Assembly: GCF_040096615.1 (NCBI RefSeq)
Contig: NZ_JBBMEJ010000003.1
Coordinates: forward strand, 124,001-188,000
Length of the DNA stretch: 64,000 nucleotides
Origin: Blautia_A aquisgranensis
Lineage (GTDB): Bacteria > Bacillota > Clostridia > Lachnospirales > Lachnospiraceae
Direction: 5' to 3'
A program made the position numbers and the translations under genes. This document shows, piece by piece, positions 53,511 through 62,068 of this stretch. The notes beneath the pieces are model-generated. The model was not told the DNA's origin. It saw nothing but the letters and a program-made list of their open reading frames with translations, and did not search any database. How positions within the stretch are numbered: the first letter of the stretch is position 1; the number at the start of each line of letters is the position of its first letter.

Positions 53511-55754
53511 ATGAGTATACATGAAGCGTTGGATACACTAAATCCCATGCAGAGGGAAGCAGCTGTACATACAGAGGGACCACTGCTGATCCTTGCAGGT
53601 GCCGGTTCCGGAAAAACAAGAGTGCTGACACACAGGATCGCCTATTTAATGGAAGAAAAAGGAGTAAATCCGTGGAATATCCTGGCCATTACTTTTACCA
53701 ATAAGGCTGCAAATGAGATGCGCGAGCGTGTGAACCGGATCGCGGGAATGGGAGCGGAGAGCGTATGGGTTTCTACTTTTCATTCTGCCTGCGTGAGAAT
53801 CCTGCGCCGTCATATTGAAGTGCTGGGATTTAGCAGCAATTTTACTATTTATGATGCAGATGACCAGAAGACAGTCATGAAAGAGATCTTCCGGAAATTT
53901 GATGTAAATACGAAAATATACAAAGAACGTGCTGTTTTGGGAGAGATTTCCCATGCGAAGGACGAACTGATCACGCCGGAAGAGCTGGAGCTGAATGCAG
54001 GCGGTGATCCGGATGCACGGAAGATCGCAGGCATGTATAAGGAATACCAGTCCATTTTAAGGGGAAACAATGCACTGGATTTTGATGACCTGATCATGAA
54101 AACGGTGGAGCTTTTTCAGCACAATCCGGATATCCTGGATTATTATCAGGAACGGTTCCGTTATATCATGGTGGATGAGTATCAGGACACCAACACGGCA
54201 CAGTTTAAATTAGTAAGTCTTCTTGCTGAGAAATACAAGAATCTTTGTGTTGTAGGTGATGATGACCAGTCTATTTACCGTTTCCGCGGGGCAAATATCG
54301 GAAATATCCTTGGCTTTGAGAAGGTTTTCCCGGAAGCTAAGGTGGTGCGCCTGGAGCAGAATTACCGTTCTACCAAGAACATCCTTAACGCAGCCAATGA
54401 GGTGATCGTCCACAATACAGAGCGTAAGGAAAAAACTCTCTGGACAGAGAACGAAGAGGGGGATAAAGTCCATTTCCGTCAGTTCAACAATGGTTTCGAG
54501 GAAGCGGAATATGTAACCGGCGAGATCATGCAGGGACGCAGGAGCGGCAGATTCCAGTACAAGGACTGTGCAGTACTTTACAGAACCAATGCCCAGTCAC
54601 GTCTTTTTGAGGAAAAATTCCTCCTGGCGAATGTTCCTTACAAGATCGTTGGCGGGGTTAATTTCTATGCGCGCAAGGAGATCAAGGATCTTTTGAGTTA
54701 CCTCAAGACTATTGATAATGCAAGTGATGACCTCGCAGTGCGCAGAATCTTAAATGTGCCAAAGCGTGGAATCGGAGCTACCAGTATCGGTCGTGTCCAG
54801 GATTATGCGGACAATATGAATTTAAGCTTCTATGATGCGCTCCGAGTGGTTGAGGAAGTGCCGTCCATTGGCCGCGCTGCTTCCAAGATCAACGATTTTG
54901 TTTCCTTTATCCAGGGACTTAAGAGCAAGGCGGAGGCTTATACAGTCCGTGAAACTCTGGAAGAGGTCATTGAACTTACCGGTTATGTGAAGGAACTGGA
55001 GGCAGAGAAAACGGAGGAGGCTCAGGCGAGGATCGAAAATATCGATGAGCTGATCTCCAAGACAGAATCCTTCCAGGAAGCCATGGAGGAGGCCGGACAG
55101 CCGGCAACACTTTCTGCATTTCTGGAGGAGATCGCACTGGTGGCAGATATCGATTCTGTTGATCCGGATCAGGATTATGTGTTGCTGATGACCCTTCACA
55201 GTGCCAAGGGACTGGAATTCCCCAATGTATTTATCGTGGGAATGGAGGACGGTGTTTTTCCGGGATATGCTTCCATCTGGTCCGGTGATCCGTCGGATAT
55301 CGAGGAGGAGCGAAGGCTCTGTTATGTGGGAATCACCCGTGCCATGAAGGAACTGACTTTAACCTGTGCAAAACAGCGGATGATCCGTGGGGAGACTCAG
55401 TATAACCGTGTGTCACGTTTTGTAAGGGAGGTTCCACGGGAGCTGGTAGATCTTGGACATACCATTCAGGAGAAAAAGCCCAGAGTAGATGATATCGTAT
55501 CTCCGAAAAGCGCCTATGCCCAGATGAAAATGAATTTCCAGGCAAAGAGCACCCTGCAGAAAAAAGATTTCACAGTGAAGAAGGCGGACAGCCTGGACTA
55601 TGGTGAGGGAGACACGGTCCGTCATGTGAAATTCGGAGTCGGTATCGTAAAAAATATCGCAGACGGCGGCAGAGACTACGAAGTGACGGTAGACTTTGAC
55701 AAAGTCGGCGTGAAAAAAATGTTCGCCGGTTTTGCCAAGCTGAAGAAGATCTGA
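53511..55754 (+). CDS. pcrA: ATP-dependent DNA helicase PcrA/UvrD
   Basis: A 747-residue superfamily 1A helicase for repair and removal of replication obstacles. It starts LNPMQREAAVHTEGPLLILAGAGSGKT (Q motif and Walker A at about 30-36), with VDEYQDTN, VGDDDQSIYRFRGA, MTLHSAKGLEF and VGITRAMKELTL following. The C-terminus has the PcrA Tudor-like domain (GDTVRHVKFGVGIV). The ATG at 53511 follows GGAG by six bases; the upstream ATG 53499 lacks a site. Confidence 0.96.
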   Translation: MSIHEALDTLNPMQREAAVHTEGPLLILAGAGSGKTRVLTHRIAYLMEEKGVNPWNILAITFTNKAANEMRERVNRIAGMGAESVWVSTFHSACVRILRRHIEVLGFSSNFTIYDADDQKTVMKEIFRKFDVNTKIYKERAVLGEISHAKDELITPEELELNAGGDPDARKIAGMYKEYQSILRGNNALDFDDLIMKTVELFQHNPDILDYYQERFRYIMVDEYQDTNTAQFKLVSLLAEKYKNLCVVGDDDQSIYRFRGANIGNILGFEKVFPEAKVVRLEQNYRSTKNILNAANEVIVHNTERKEKTLWTENEEGDKVHFRQFNNGFEEAEYVTGEIMQGRRSGRFQYKDCAVLYRTNAQSRLFEEKFLLANVPYKIVGGVNFYARKEIKDLLSYLKTIDNASDDLAVRRILNVPKRGIGATSIGRVQDYADNMNLSFYDALRVVEEVPSIGRAASKINDFVSFIQGLKSKAEAYTVRETLEEVIELTGYVKELEAEKTEEAQARIENIDELISKTESFQEAMEEAGQPATLSAFLEEIALVADIDSVDPDQDYVLLMTLHSAKGLEFPNVFIVGMEDGVFPGYASIWSGDPSDIEEERRLCYVGITRAMKELTLTCAKQRMIRGETQYNRVSRFVREVPRELVDLGHTIQEKKPRVDDIVSPKSAYAQMKMNFQAKSTLQKKDFTVKKADSLDYGEGDTVRHVKFGVGIVKNIADGGRDYEVTVDFDKVGVKKMFAGFAKLKKI

Positions 55755-55812
55755 GAGGGATCTCTCCGGGCAGACTATTTCTGCAAAAAACTGTAAAAAT
55801 CCGGCCTCAAGG

Positions 55813-55841
55813 TTGTAATTGGAAAACCGGTATGTTAGAAT
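55813..55841 (+). promoter_or_regulatory. promoter of the riboswitch-controlled btu operon
   Basis: TTGTAA (55813-55818), a 17-base spacer and TAGAAT (55836-55841), shortly before the riboswitch. Confidence 0.6.
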
Positions 55842-55867
55842 CAGTATCAGCGTAATTGAATTGCTGT

Positions 55868-56034
55868 GAAGTGAACAGTATCACCGGCACATATGCTGCC
55901 GGATACTGTGAGGAGGGAATCGGGTAAAAAGCCTGAGCGGTTGCGGCCACTGTATACAGAAGAAGGGATTTCACATGCCATTGCAGAAACTCATGTGAGA
56001 AGGCGAAATCCCGATGTCAGAGAGATTCTGGAGA
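55868..56034 (+). ncRNA. cobalamin riboswitch
   Basis: The sequence follows the B12 riboswitch order: a P2 stem, GAGGGAATCGGGT, then GCGGTTGCGGCCACTGTA (the invariant GCCACTG), a variable hairpin, GAAGGCGAAATCCCGATG, and a diverged B12 box region GTCAGAGAGATTCTGG. A terminator follows. It lies between promoter and transporter genes and would shut off transcription when adenosyl- or related cobalamin binds. The B12-box match is weaker than consensus. Confidence 0.85.
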
Positions 56035-56040
56035 AAATTC

Positions 56041-56094
56041 TGATACATCATTCATGATCGGCTAAAAGATGAATGGTGTATCAGTTTTTATTTT
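56041..56094 (+). terminator. expression-platform terminator of the cobalamin riboswitch
   Basis: A 15-base stem with one G-U pair (56041-56055 with 56069-56083) followed by GTTTTTATTTT. It stands 159 bases before the first gene. Confidence 0.85.
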
Positions 56095-56252
56095 GCGGAG
56101 TTTTTTCTGAGTCTGTAAGTCAGGAAACCTGCTTGACAGTATGTAAGTGGGAGCTTCCGTACAAAGTGTTCCGTGCAGATTTTATGAAGCCCCATCTTTT
56201 CGGTTACCCATAGGCAACAGGAGATAAAACAGGCGAAAAGAGAGGAAATGAA

Positions 56253-57347
56253 ATGAAAAACAAGTATGTATCCACAAGAATCATGGCAATGGTAATGGCA
56301 GCGGCAATGACCGTATCAGCAGCTCCGGCTGTTTATGCCGCAGAGAGAGCAGACTCCGAGACCATCAAGGAAGACAACCAGCCGGCAGCAGAAGACAGTA
56401 CAGAGTCTGCAGACACCGAAGATTCTTCCGCAGAGGCAACCAAGACAGAATATCCTCTGACCATCACAACCTATGATTACGATGGAAACGAAATCGAAAC
56501 CACTTATGAAAAAGCACCGGAAAAAGTCCTTGCTGTATATCAGGGAAGCATTGAGACTATGCTCGCACTTGGTCTGGAAGACCACCTGGTAGCTACCGCA
56601 GGTCTTGATAATGAAGTTCCGGAAGATCTCAAAGAAGCATTCTCAAAAACAAATTATCTTGACGAATTTACCCCATCCCTTGAAACTGTAACAATGCTGG
56701 AGCCGGACATGATCTTATCCTGGAGCTCTCTTTTCTCTGATAAGAATCTGGGAAATGTAACAGACTGGATCGACAAAGGCTGCAACACCTACTACAACAC
56801 CAATACTCGTCCGGACGGCGACAGAACACTGGAAAATGAATTCACAGATATCTTAAATATCGGAAAGATCTTCGATGTACAGGACAAAGCACAGGCTATC
56901 GTTGATGATGCAAAAGCAGTGATCGACAAAACTCTTACTGCAACTGCAGATGTAAAAGACAAACCAAGCGTAATGGTATTGGAGCCTCTTGGAGATGACA
57001 TCACAAACTATGGCGTAAAGAGCCTTGGCGGAGATATGGTAACACAGTTAGGCGCAACTCTTGCAAACCCGGATGCTTCCACCGTTGGAAAAGAGGATAT
57101 CATCGCAGCCAACCCTGACGTGATCTTTGTGGTTTACATGCCATATGCAGGAGATGATCCGGAAACTGTTAAGAACAGCCAGCTTGCAGTGATCCAGGAT
57201 GATGAGTCCCTGAAGAGCCTTGACGCAGTAAAGAACGGACGTGTTTACCCGATCATGCTCAGTGAGATGTATGCAAGTGCAACACGTACCCAGGACGGAA
57301 TCGAAACTTTTGCAAAGGGATTATATCCGGACGTAAATCTTGACTGA
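56253..57347 (+). CDS. cobalamin-type ABC transporter substrate-binding protein
   Basis: A 364-residue BtuF/FecB-fold receptor. The signal peptide ends near residue 29 (AVYA-A) without a lipobox Cys; an acidic Ser/Thr-rich linker (about 31-67) follows, then two lobes starting APEKVLAVYQGSIETMLALGLEDHLV and ending KNGRVYPI. Control by the upstream cobalamin riboswitch makes a corrinoid the likely ligand; sequence alone would also allow an iron-chelate. It is the first of three transporter genes. Confidence 0.85.
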   Translation: MKNKYVSTRIMAMVMAAAMTVSAAPAVYAAERADSETIKEDNQPAAEDSTESADTEDSSAEATKTEYPLTITTYDYDGNEIETTYEKAPEKVLAVYQGSIETMLALGLEDHLVATAGLDNEVPEDLKEAFSKTNYLDEFTPSLETVTMLEPDMILSWSSLFSDKNLGNVTDWIDKGCNTYYNTNTRPDGDRTLENEFTDILNIGKIFDVQDKAQAIVDDAKAVIDKTLTATADVKDKPSVMVLEPLGDDITNYGVKSLGGDMVTQLGATLANPDASTVGKEDIIAANPDVIFVVYMPYAGDDPETVKNSQLAVIQDDESLKSLDAVKNGRVYPIMLSEMYASATRTQDGIETFAKGLYPDVNLD

Positions 57348-57361
57348 TCGGAGAAAATGCA

Positions 57362-58447
57362 GTGAAAGAAACAGCTTCACAGAGAAAAAAAGATAAGGTG
57401 CTCAGAACATCCATGTATGTGGCAGTTCTCATCGGACTTGCAGGATTCCTTATTTTTTCCATACTTGCAGCCATCACTTTTGGAAATGCGGATCTGTCAC
57501 TGAAGGATGTATACAGCGTTATCGCTTATAAATTGTTTCATATAAAAAGTCTGTCCGCCTATGCGGAAGGCGCAGTTCATGATGTTGTGTGGCTGATCCG
57601 GCTGCCTAGAGTCCTTCTGGCTCTGGCAGTTGGAATGGCTCTTTCCGTGTGCGGCGTGGTGATGCAGGCTATCGTGCAGAACCCGCTGGCAGACCCGTAT
57701 GTGCTGGGTATCTCATCTGGTGCATCTCTGGGTGCCACACTGGCCATCATGCTTGGAATCGGAAGCTTTCTTGGTGGAAACTCTGTGGGAATCACAGCTT
57801 TCATTGGCGCGATGATCACTTCTTTTGCGGTGATCGCCATTGCAAACATGGGTGGAAAGGCAACTTCCGCAAAACTGATCCTTGCGGGAATGGCGGTCAG
57901 CGCAGTCTGTTCTGCTTTTTCCAATTTTGTCATTTATATTACCAATGACAAAAATGCGGCAACAGAAGTTATGAAGTGGAGCATGGGAAGTCTTGCCGGA
58001 GCAAGCTGGACCAGAGTGGGTGTAATGCTTCCGGTCACGCTGGTGTGCGTGGCTGTTTTCTGGACGCAGTACCGGAACCTGAATCTGATGCTTCTGGGAG
58101 ATGACGTATCCATTACCCTTGGAACAGATCTGCACAGACTGCGGACTTTTTATCTGATCATTGCTTCTGTTATGATCGGATTTGCCGTGTACTGTGCCGG
58201 TGTAATCGGATTTGTGGGACTGGTGATCCCTCATGTGGTCCGGATCCTTTTTGGAACAGATCACAGAAAACTGCTCCCCTTAAGTGCGCTTCTTGGTGCA
58301 TCGTTTCTGATCTGGTGCGATGTGGCATGTCGTGTGATCCTTAAAAATTCCGAGATGCCCATCGGTGTGCTGGTATCCATTATCGGTGCTCCCTGCTTTA
58401 TTTATCTGCTTGTGCGGAAATCCTATGGATTCGGAGGTGCCCGGTAA
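57362..58447 (+). CDS. btuC: cobalamin-type ABC transporter permease
   Basis: A 361-residue FecCD/BtuC permease with about ten membrane segments. RLPRVLLALAVGMALSVCGVVMQAIVQNPLADPYVLGIS and FVGLVIPHVVRILFGTDHRKLLP are the family hallmarks (the latter includes the ATPase-contact loop). The GTG start is eight bases after GGAGA. The stop overlaps the ATPase start (TAATG). Confidence 0.9.
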   Translation: MKETASQRKKDKVLRTSMYVAVLIGLAGFLIFSILAAITFGNADLSLKDVYSVIAYKLFHIKSLSAYAEGAVHDVVWLIRLPRVLLALAVGMALSVCGVVMQAIVQNPLADPYVLGISSGASLGATLAIMLGIGSFLGGNSVGITAFIGAMITSFAVIAIANMGGKATSAKLILAGMAVSAVCSAFSNFVIYITNDKNAATEVMKWSMGSLAGASWTRVGVMLPVTLVCVAVFWTQYRNLNLMLLGDDVSITLGTDLHRLRTFYLIIASVMIGFAVYCAGVIGFVGLVIPHVVRILFGTDHRKLLPLSALLGASFLIWCDVACRVILKNSEMPIGVLVSIIGAPCFIYLLVRKSYGFGGAR

Positions 58448-59202
58448 TGAAGATCACCACAGAAAATATTCAGGTTGGCTTTCACGCCAGACAGATCCTG
58501 AAGGGAATCTCCATGGAATCCCAGGATAAGGAACTGGTAGGAATCATCGGACCAAACGGAAGCGGAAAATCCACTTTGCTGAAATGCATTTACCGTATTC
58601 TGAAACCAGACGCAGGAGCCGTGTATCTGGACGGCGAGGAGCTTCATTCCATGAGTGTTCGAAGCTCTGCGAAAAAAATGGCCGTGGTGGCACAGCACAA
58701 TTATTATAATTTTGATTTTACGGTCCGCGAGGTGGTTCTTATGGGGCGTGCGCCTCATAAAAAGACTCTGGAACGGGACAATGCAAAAGATTACCAGATC
58801 GTGGATGAAGCGCTGAAAACCGTACAGATGGAGGCGTTTGCAGACCGTACCTTTTCCACTCTTTCCGGAGGAGAGCAGCAGAGGGTGATCCTGGCAAGAG
58901 CACTTGCCCAGCAGACCTCTGCACTGATTCTGGATGAGCCTACCAATCATCTGGACATTACCCACCAGATCATGCTGATGGAGCTGGTGAAAAAACTTAA
59001 TGTAACCGTGATCTCCGCTATTCACGATCTGAATATTGCAGCAGCATACTGTGATAAGATCTATGTACTGAAGGACGGAGTTCTGGAAGGTTACGGAACG
59101 CCGGAAGAAGTCCTGACCCCGGAGCTGATCCGCAGGATCTATAAAGTAGAAGCGGAGATCGTTTACGACAGCCGCGGAAAGATGCATATTTTGTTTTTAT
59201 GA
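58447..59202 (+). CDS. btuD: cobalamin-type ABC transporter ATPase
   Basis: A 251-residue ABC ATPase. Walker A is GPNGSGKST, the signature LSGGEQQRVILARAL, Walker B LILDEPTNHLD, and the H-loop lies in ISAIHDLNIAAAYCD. Overlap with the permease by one base couples the two. Confidence 0.92.
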   Translation: MKITTENIQVGFHARQILKGISMESQDKELVGIIGPNGSGKSTLLKCIYRILKPDAGAVYLDGEELHSMSVRSSAKKMAVVAQHNYYNFDFTVREVVLMGRAPHKKTLERDNAKDYQIVDEALKTVQMEAFADRTFSTLSGGEQQRVILARALAQQTSALILDEPTNHLDITHQIMLMELVKKLNVTVISAIHDLNIAAAYCDKIYVLKDGVLEGYGTPEEVLTPELIRRIYKVEAEIVYDSRGKMHILFL

Positions 59203-59238
59203 TTCTGGCTGTGAGGCGGGATGCATAGAGGGAAAAAG

Positions 59239-59592
59239 ATGAAAAAGATCGGGATTTTGACATGCCTTAATTCCAATGATGTGTGTACCAGGGCAGGATG
59301 TCTGTCTGCATTTCGGGAAAGAAGAGATTTTTTTTCCGGCTATCCGGAAGATACGATTCTGGCAGCTGTGATGACATGCAACGGATGCAAAGAAACCAAT
59401 GCAAAAGAACCTGCTGAAGATGAGGGAATTTTGGAAAAGGCAGACCGGCTGGTCAGTGAAAAGATCAGCGTCATCCATGTCGGGGTATGCCGTCTGAATG
59501 AGGAAAAAAAGGAATGTCCGCGGATAACACAGATCTGCGGTCTGATAGAAGAACGCGGGATCAAAGTGATCCGAGGAACCCATAAAGAATAA
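59239..59592 (+). CDS. CGGC-domain protein
   Basis: A 117-residue protein matching the CGGC family: KIGILTCLNSNDVCTRAGCLSAF near the start, the core motif as MTCNGC, then VIHVGVCRLN and a C-terminal segment ending RGTHKE. About eight Cys residues suggest metal or cluster binding; the function is unknown. The ATG at 59239 follows GAGGGA. Its place as the last gene after the B12 riboswitch and transporter, before a terminator, suggests a corrinoid-related role; this is inference. Confidence 0.8.
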   Translation: MKKIGILTCLNSNDVCTRAGCLSAFRERRDFFSGYPEDTILAAVMTCNGCKETNAKEPAEDEGILEKADRLVSEKISVIHVGVCRLNEEKKECPRITQICGLIEERGIKVIRGTHKE

Positions 59593-59599
59593 GAGAAAA

Positions 59600-59643
59600 C
59601 CGCCGTATCTTTCCGGAAATGCCGGAAATACGGCGATTTTTTT
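59600..59643 (+). terminator. terminator of the btu operon
   Basis: A strong stem, CGCCGTATCTTTCCGG with CCGGAAATACGGCG, followed by seven T. Confidence 0.9.
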
Positions 59644-59676
59644 ACAGAATGTTTCTGCGAAAATTTGTGTAAGTTC

Positions 59677-59705
59677 TGGTAAAACCAGACATATGGTGGT
59701 ATAAT
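59677..59705 (+). promoter_or_regulatory. extended -10 promoter of the small acidic protein gene
   Basis: TGgTATAAT (TATAAT at 59700-59705) with a poor -35. A leader hairpin follows: GCAGCG 59731-59736 with CGCTGC 59748-59753. Confidence 0.55.
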
Positions 59706-59811
59706 AAGAACATTAAAAAAAGGCTCGGGTGCAGCGACCTCAAAAAACGCTGCGCTGTAGATTTACTGACAGAAAGTACAGCCGAACAGAAAGAAAGGAT
59801 GGTGCAGTGTT

Positions 59812-60042
59812 ATGAATTTAAATACAACAAAACTTGAAGAACTGCTCGCAACACTGAAGAAAAAAGAAGAAGAGAAAGATAAGAACACAGTCCTTTGGGT
59901 ACTGGCGATCATCGGTGCTGTTGCAGCTGTTGCCGGTATTGCGTTTGCAGTATACCGTTTCTTCGCTCCGGATTATCTGGAAGATTTTGAAGAAGATTTT
60001 GATGATGACTTCGATGATTATTTCGAGGATGAGGAAGAGTAA
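59812..60042 (+). CDS. small single-pass membrane protein with strongly acidic tail
   Basis: A 76-residue protein: a charged N-terminal helix with a KKKEEEKDK run, one membrane segment (about residues 27-50), then a tail of about 23 residues almost entirely Asp, Glu, Phe and Tyr (YLEDFEEDF, DDYFEDEEE). No named family is recognised with certainty. It has its own promoter and terminator, and a ribosome binding site AAAGGA. The acidic tail could bind cations or a basic partner. Confidence 0.75.
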   Translation: MNLNTTKLEELLATLKKKEEEKDKNTVLWVLAIIGAVAAVAGIAFAVYRFFAPDYLEDFEEDFDDDFDDYFEDEEE

Positions 60043-60121
60043 GAACTTTCACTGCAGAGGCTGTTTTGAGCAGATCAGAATGGCAGTCTGTTATGTATGA
60101 ATATGAGAAGCGGATAATTGA

Positions 60122-60150
60122 AGCCCCGGCGCGATACCGGGGCTTGATTT
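60122..60150 (+). terminator. terminator of the small acidic protein gene
   Basis: Perfect 8-base stem AGCCCCGG/CCGGGGCT (60122-60129 with 60137-60144) followed by TGATTTTT. Confidence 0.85.
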
Positions 60151-60202
60151 TTGAAGACGGACCGTGAAACGCTGTACTAGTTATAAAACAGAAAGAGGAT
60201 TT

Positions 60203-61630
60203 ATGAAAAAAGGTGAAATTTACGAAGGTATTATAGAAAAAGTGGAATTTCCAAACAAAGGTTTTGTTTGGGTTGATGACCAGAAAGTAATTGTAAAAAA
60301 CGGAATCCCGGGACAGAAAGTCAGGTTTATGATCAATAAGAAACGTTCCGGCCGGGCGGAAGGACGTCTTCTGGAGGTCCTGGAGAAATCTCCGCTGGAG
60401 ACAAGAGAACCTGCCTGTCAGGAGTTTCCGGCATGTGGCGGCTGCATGTATCAGACCATGAGCTATGAGGCACAGAAGGAGATGAAGGAATGTCAGGTGA
60501 GGGAACTTCTGGATGGGGCAGTGAGAGAAAGTCTGGCTAAGATCGGGAAGAACAGTGATGTGACAGAAAAAGCTGAGGCTGCGGATCGTTTATATCACTG
60601 GGATGGGATCTATGGCAGTCCCATTGAGTTCGGGTACCGCAATAAGATGGAGTTTTCTTTTGGGGATGAGTATAAGGATGGGCCGCTGTCCCTTGGACTT
60701 CACAAAAAGGGAAGCACTTACGATATCCTGAATACGGATGACTGTAAGCTGGTCCATCCGGATATGACAAAGATCCTGGTCTGTGTGCGGGAGTTTTTCC
60801 TGGAGCGTAATGCCAGCTTCTATAAAAAGCTGCAGCATGTGGGGTATCTTCGACATCTTCTTCTTCGAAGAGGTGTTACAAGTGGTGAGATCCTGGTCCA
60901 TGTGGTAACCACCACCCAGGAAGAATATGATCTGGAGCCTCTGAAAGAACAGCTTCTTGCACTTCCGCTGGAAGGGAAGATCGTGGGGATCATGCACATT
61001 TTAAATGATTCTTTATCTGATGTAGTGCAGAGCGACGAGACGAAGATCCTTTACGGAAAGGATTATTTCTATGAAGAACTTCTTGGACTGAAATTTAAGA
61101 TCAGCACATTTTCCTTTTTCCAGCCAAATTCCCTGGCTGCGGAGATTCTGTATTCCAAGGTACGGGAATATGTAGGAGATACCAGAGACAAGGTGGTGTT
61201 TGACCTTTACAGCGGAACCGGCACCATTGCCCAGCTTGCGGCGTCCGTTGCCAGCGAGGTGATCGGTGTGGAGATCGTGGAAGACGCGGTAAAAGCCGCC
61301 AGAGTAAACGCTGCACTTAACAGCATCAATAACTGTCGTTTTATTGCCGGAGATGTGCTGAAGGTTCTGGACGATGTGCCGGAGAAACCGGATATGATCA
61401 TCCTTGATCCACCAAGAGATGGCGTTCACCCCAAAGCCCTTCCAAAGATCCTGGCTTACGGCGTAGACCAGATTGTATACATTTCCTGCAAGGTTACAAG
61501 TCTTGTGAGAGACCTCCCGGCATTTTATGAGGCTGGATATGAGATGACCCACGCCTGTGCAGTGGATCAGTTCTGCCAGGGGGTCCATGTGGAGACCGTC
61601 TGTTTACTGTCGAGAAAAGCCCCGGTTTAA
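60203..61630 (+). CDS. rlmD: 23S rRNA (uracil-C5)-methyltransferase, RlmD/RlmCD type
   Basis: A 475-residue TrmA/RumA-type enzyme. An N-terminal TRAM domain (about 1-60) leads to an iron-sulfur site with Cys72, Cys78 and Cys81 (CQEFPACGGC), then a Rossmann domain with FDLYSGTGTIAQL, DPPRDGVHPKAL and catalytic Cys in VYISCKVTS. Whether it modifies U1939, U747 or both cannot be read. The ATG at 60203 follows AGAGGA. The GC-rich backbone-like composition ends with this gene. Confidence 0.93.
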   Translation: MKKGEIYEGIIEKVEFPNKGFVWVDDQKVIVKNGIPGQKVRFMINKKRSGRAEGRLLEVLEKSPLETREPACQEFPACGGCMYQTMSYEAQKEMKECQVRELLDGAVRESLAKIGKNSDVTEKAEAADRLYHWDGIYGSPIEFGYRNKMEFSFGDEYKDGPLSLGLHKKGSTYDILNTDDCKLVHPDMTKILVCVREFFLERNASFYKKLQHVGYLRHLLLRRGVTSGEILVHVVTTTQEEYDLEPLKEQLLALPLEGKIVGIMHILNDSLSDVVQSDETKILYGKDYFYEELLGLKFKISTFSFFQPNSLAAEILYSKVREYVGDTRDKVVFDLYSGTGTIAQLAASVASEVIGVEIVEDAVKAARVNAALNSINNCRFIAGDVLKVLDDVPEKPDMIILDPPRDGVHPKALPKILAYGVDQIVYISCKVTSLVRDLPAFYEAGYEMTHACAVDQFCQGVHVETVCLLSRKAPV

Positions 61631-61717
61631 GTGGGTTTCCGGCGATTATCGCAGGATATGAACCTGTGTTTTTAGTGAAAAATTATGAGAATATAGAATT
61701 TCCCCACAAGGGGGGAA

Positions 61718-61785
61718 GTAAAATCCGCGGACAACTGCTTGTGCGCCGAAACTTTATCGGCATAAAGCGTGTCCGCGGATTTTAC
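61718..61785. repeat. 68-base imperfect hairpin between rlmD and the AT-rich module
   Basis: Perfect 16-base arms (61718-61733 and 61770-61785) enclose nested pairings GCTT/AAGC (61737-61740 with 61765-61768) and GCCGA/TCGGC (61745-61749 with 61757-61761). A smaller TTCCCC/GGGGAA hairpin lies just before. Only four T end the right arm, so it is a poor intrinsic terminator. Confidence 0.75.
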
Positions 61786-61805
61786 CATTTGTACAAGATA
61801 TTCCA

Positions 61806-61834
61806 TTGAAAGTGTTCCTCTAAAGGATTATAAT
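61806..61834 (+). promoter_or_regulatory. promoter of the AT-rich terminal operon
   Basis: TTGAAA (61806-61811), exactly 17 bases, then a perfect TATAAT (61829-61834), 33 bases before the first ATG. Confidence 0.8.
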
Positions 61835-61867
61835 AAATATGTTGTCATTGTAATATGGAGGAAGTAT

Positions 61868-62068
61868 ATGGAACTTTTAACAACAACCGAAATGGCAAAA
61901 AAGTGGGGGCTCTCTAGACGAAGAGTAACAACATACTGTACAAATGGGCGGATCGAAGGAGCGATTATGAAGGGAAATACATGGCTAATACCTGATAATG
62001 CGATAAAGCCTGAAGATCCCAGGCGTACAAGAAAAAATAGTGATGAGATAGAGGAGGGCGCTAAATGA
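61868..62068 (+). CDS. small helix-turn-helix protein (excisionase/MerR-like)
   Basis: A 66-residue protein; LLTTTEMAKKWGLSRRRVTT is a clear helix-turn-helix and GAIMKGNTWLIPDNAIKPED is the wing typical of excisionase-type HTH_17 domains. The ATG at 61868 follows GGAGG; the frame upstream to 61769 has no site. It overlaps the next gene by four bases (ATGA). It probably regulates the operon at its own promoter. Confidence 0.85.
   Translation: MELLTTTEMAKKWGLSRRRVTTYCTNGRIEGAIMKGNTWLIPDNAIKPEDPRRTRKNSDEIEEGAK

Noticed and set aside
42172..61785. The GCGGACA/TGTCCGC palindromes at 42172-42187 and in 61718-61785 as copies of one repeat family
   Set aside because: Only about eight bases are shared; spacing and flanks differ, so common origin is not supported.
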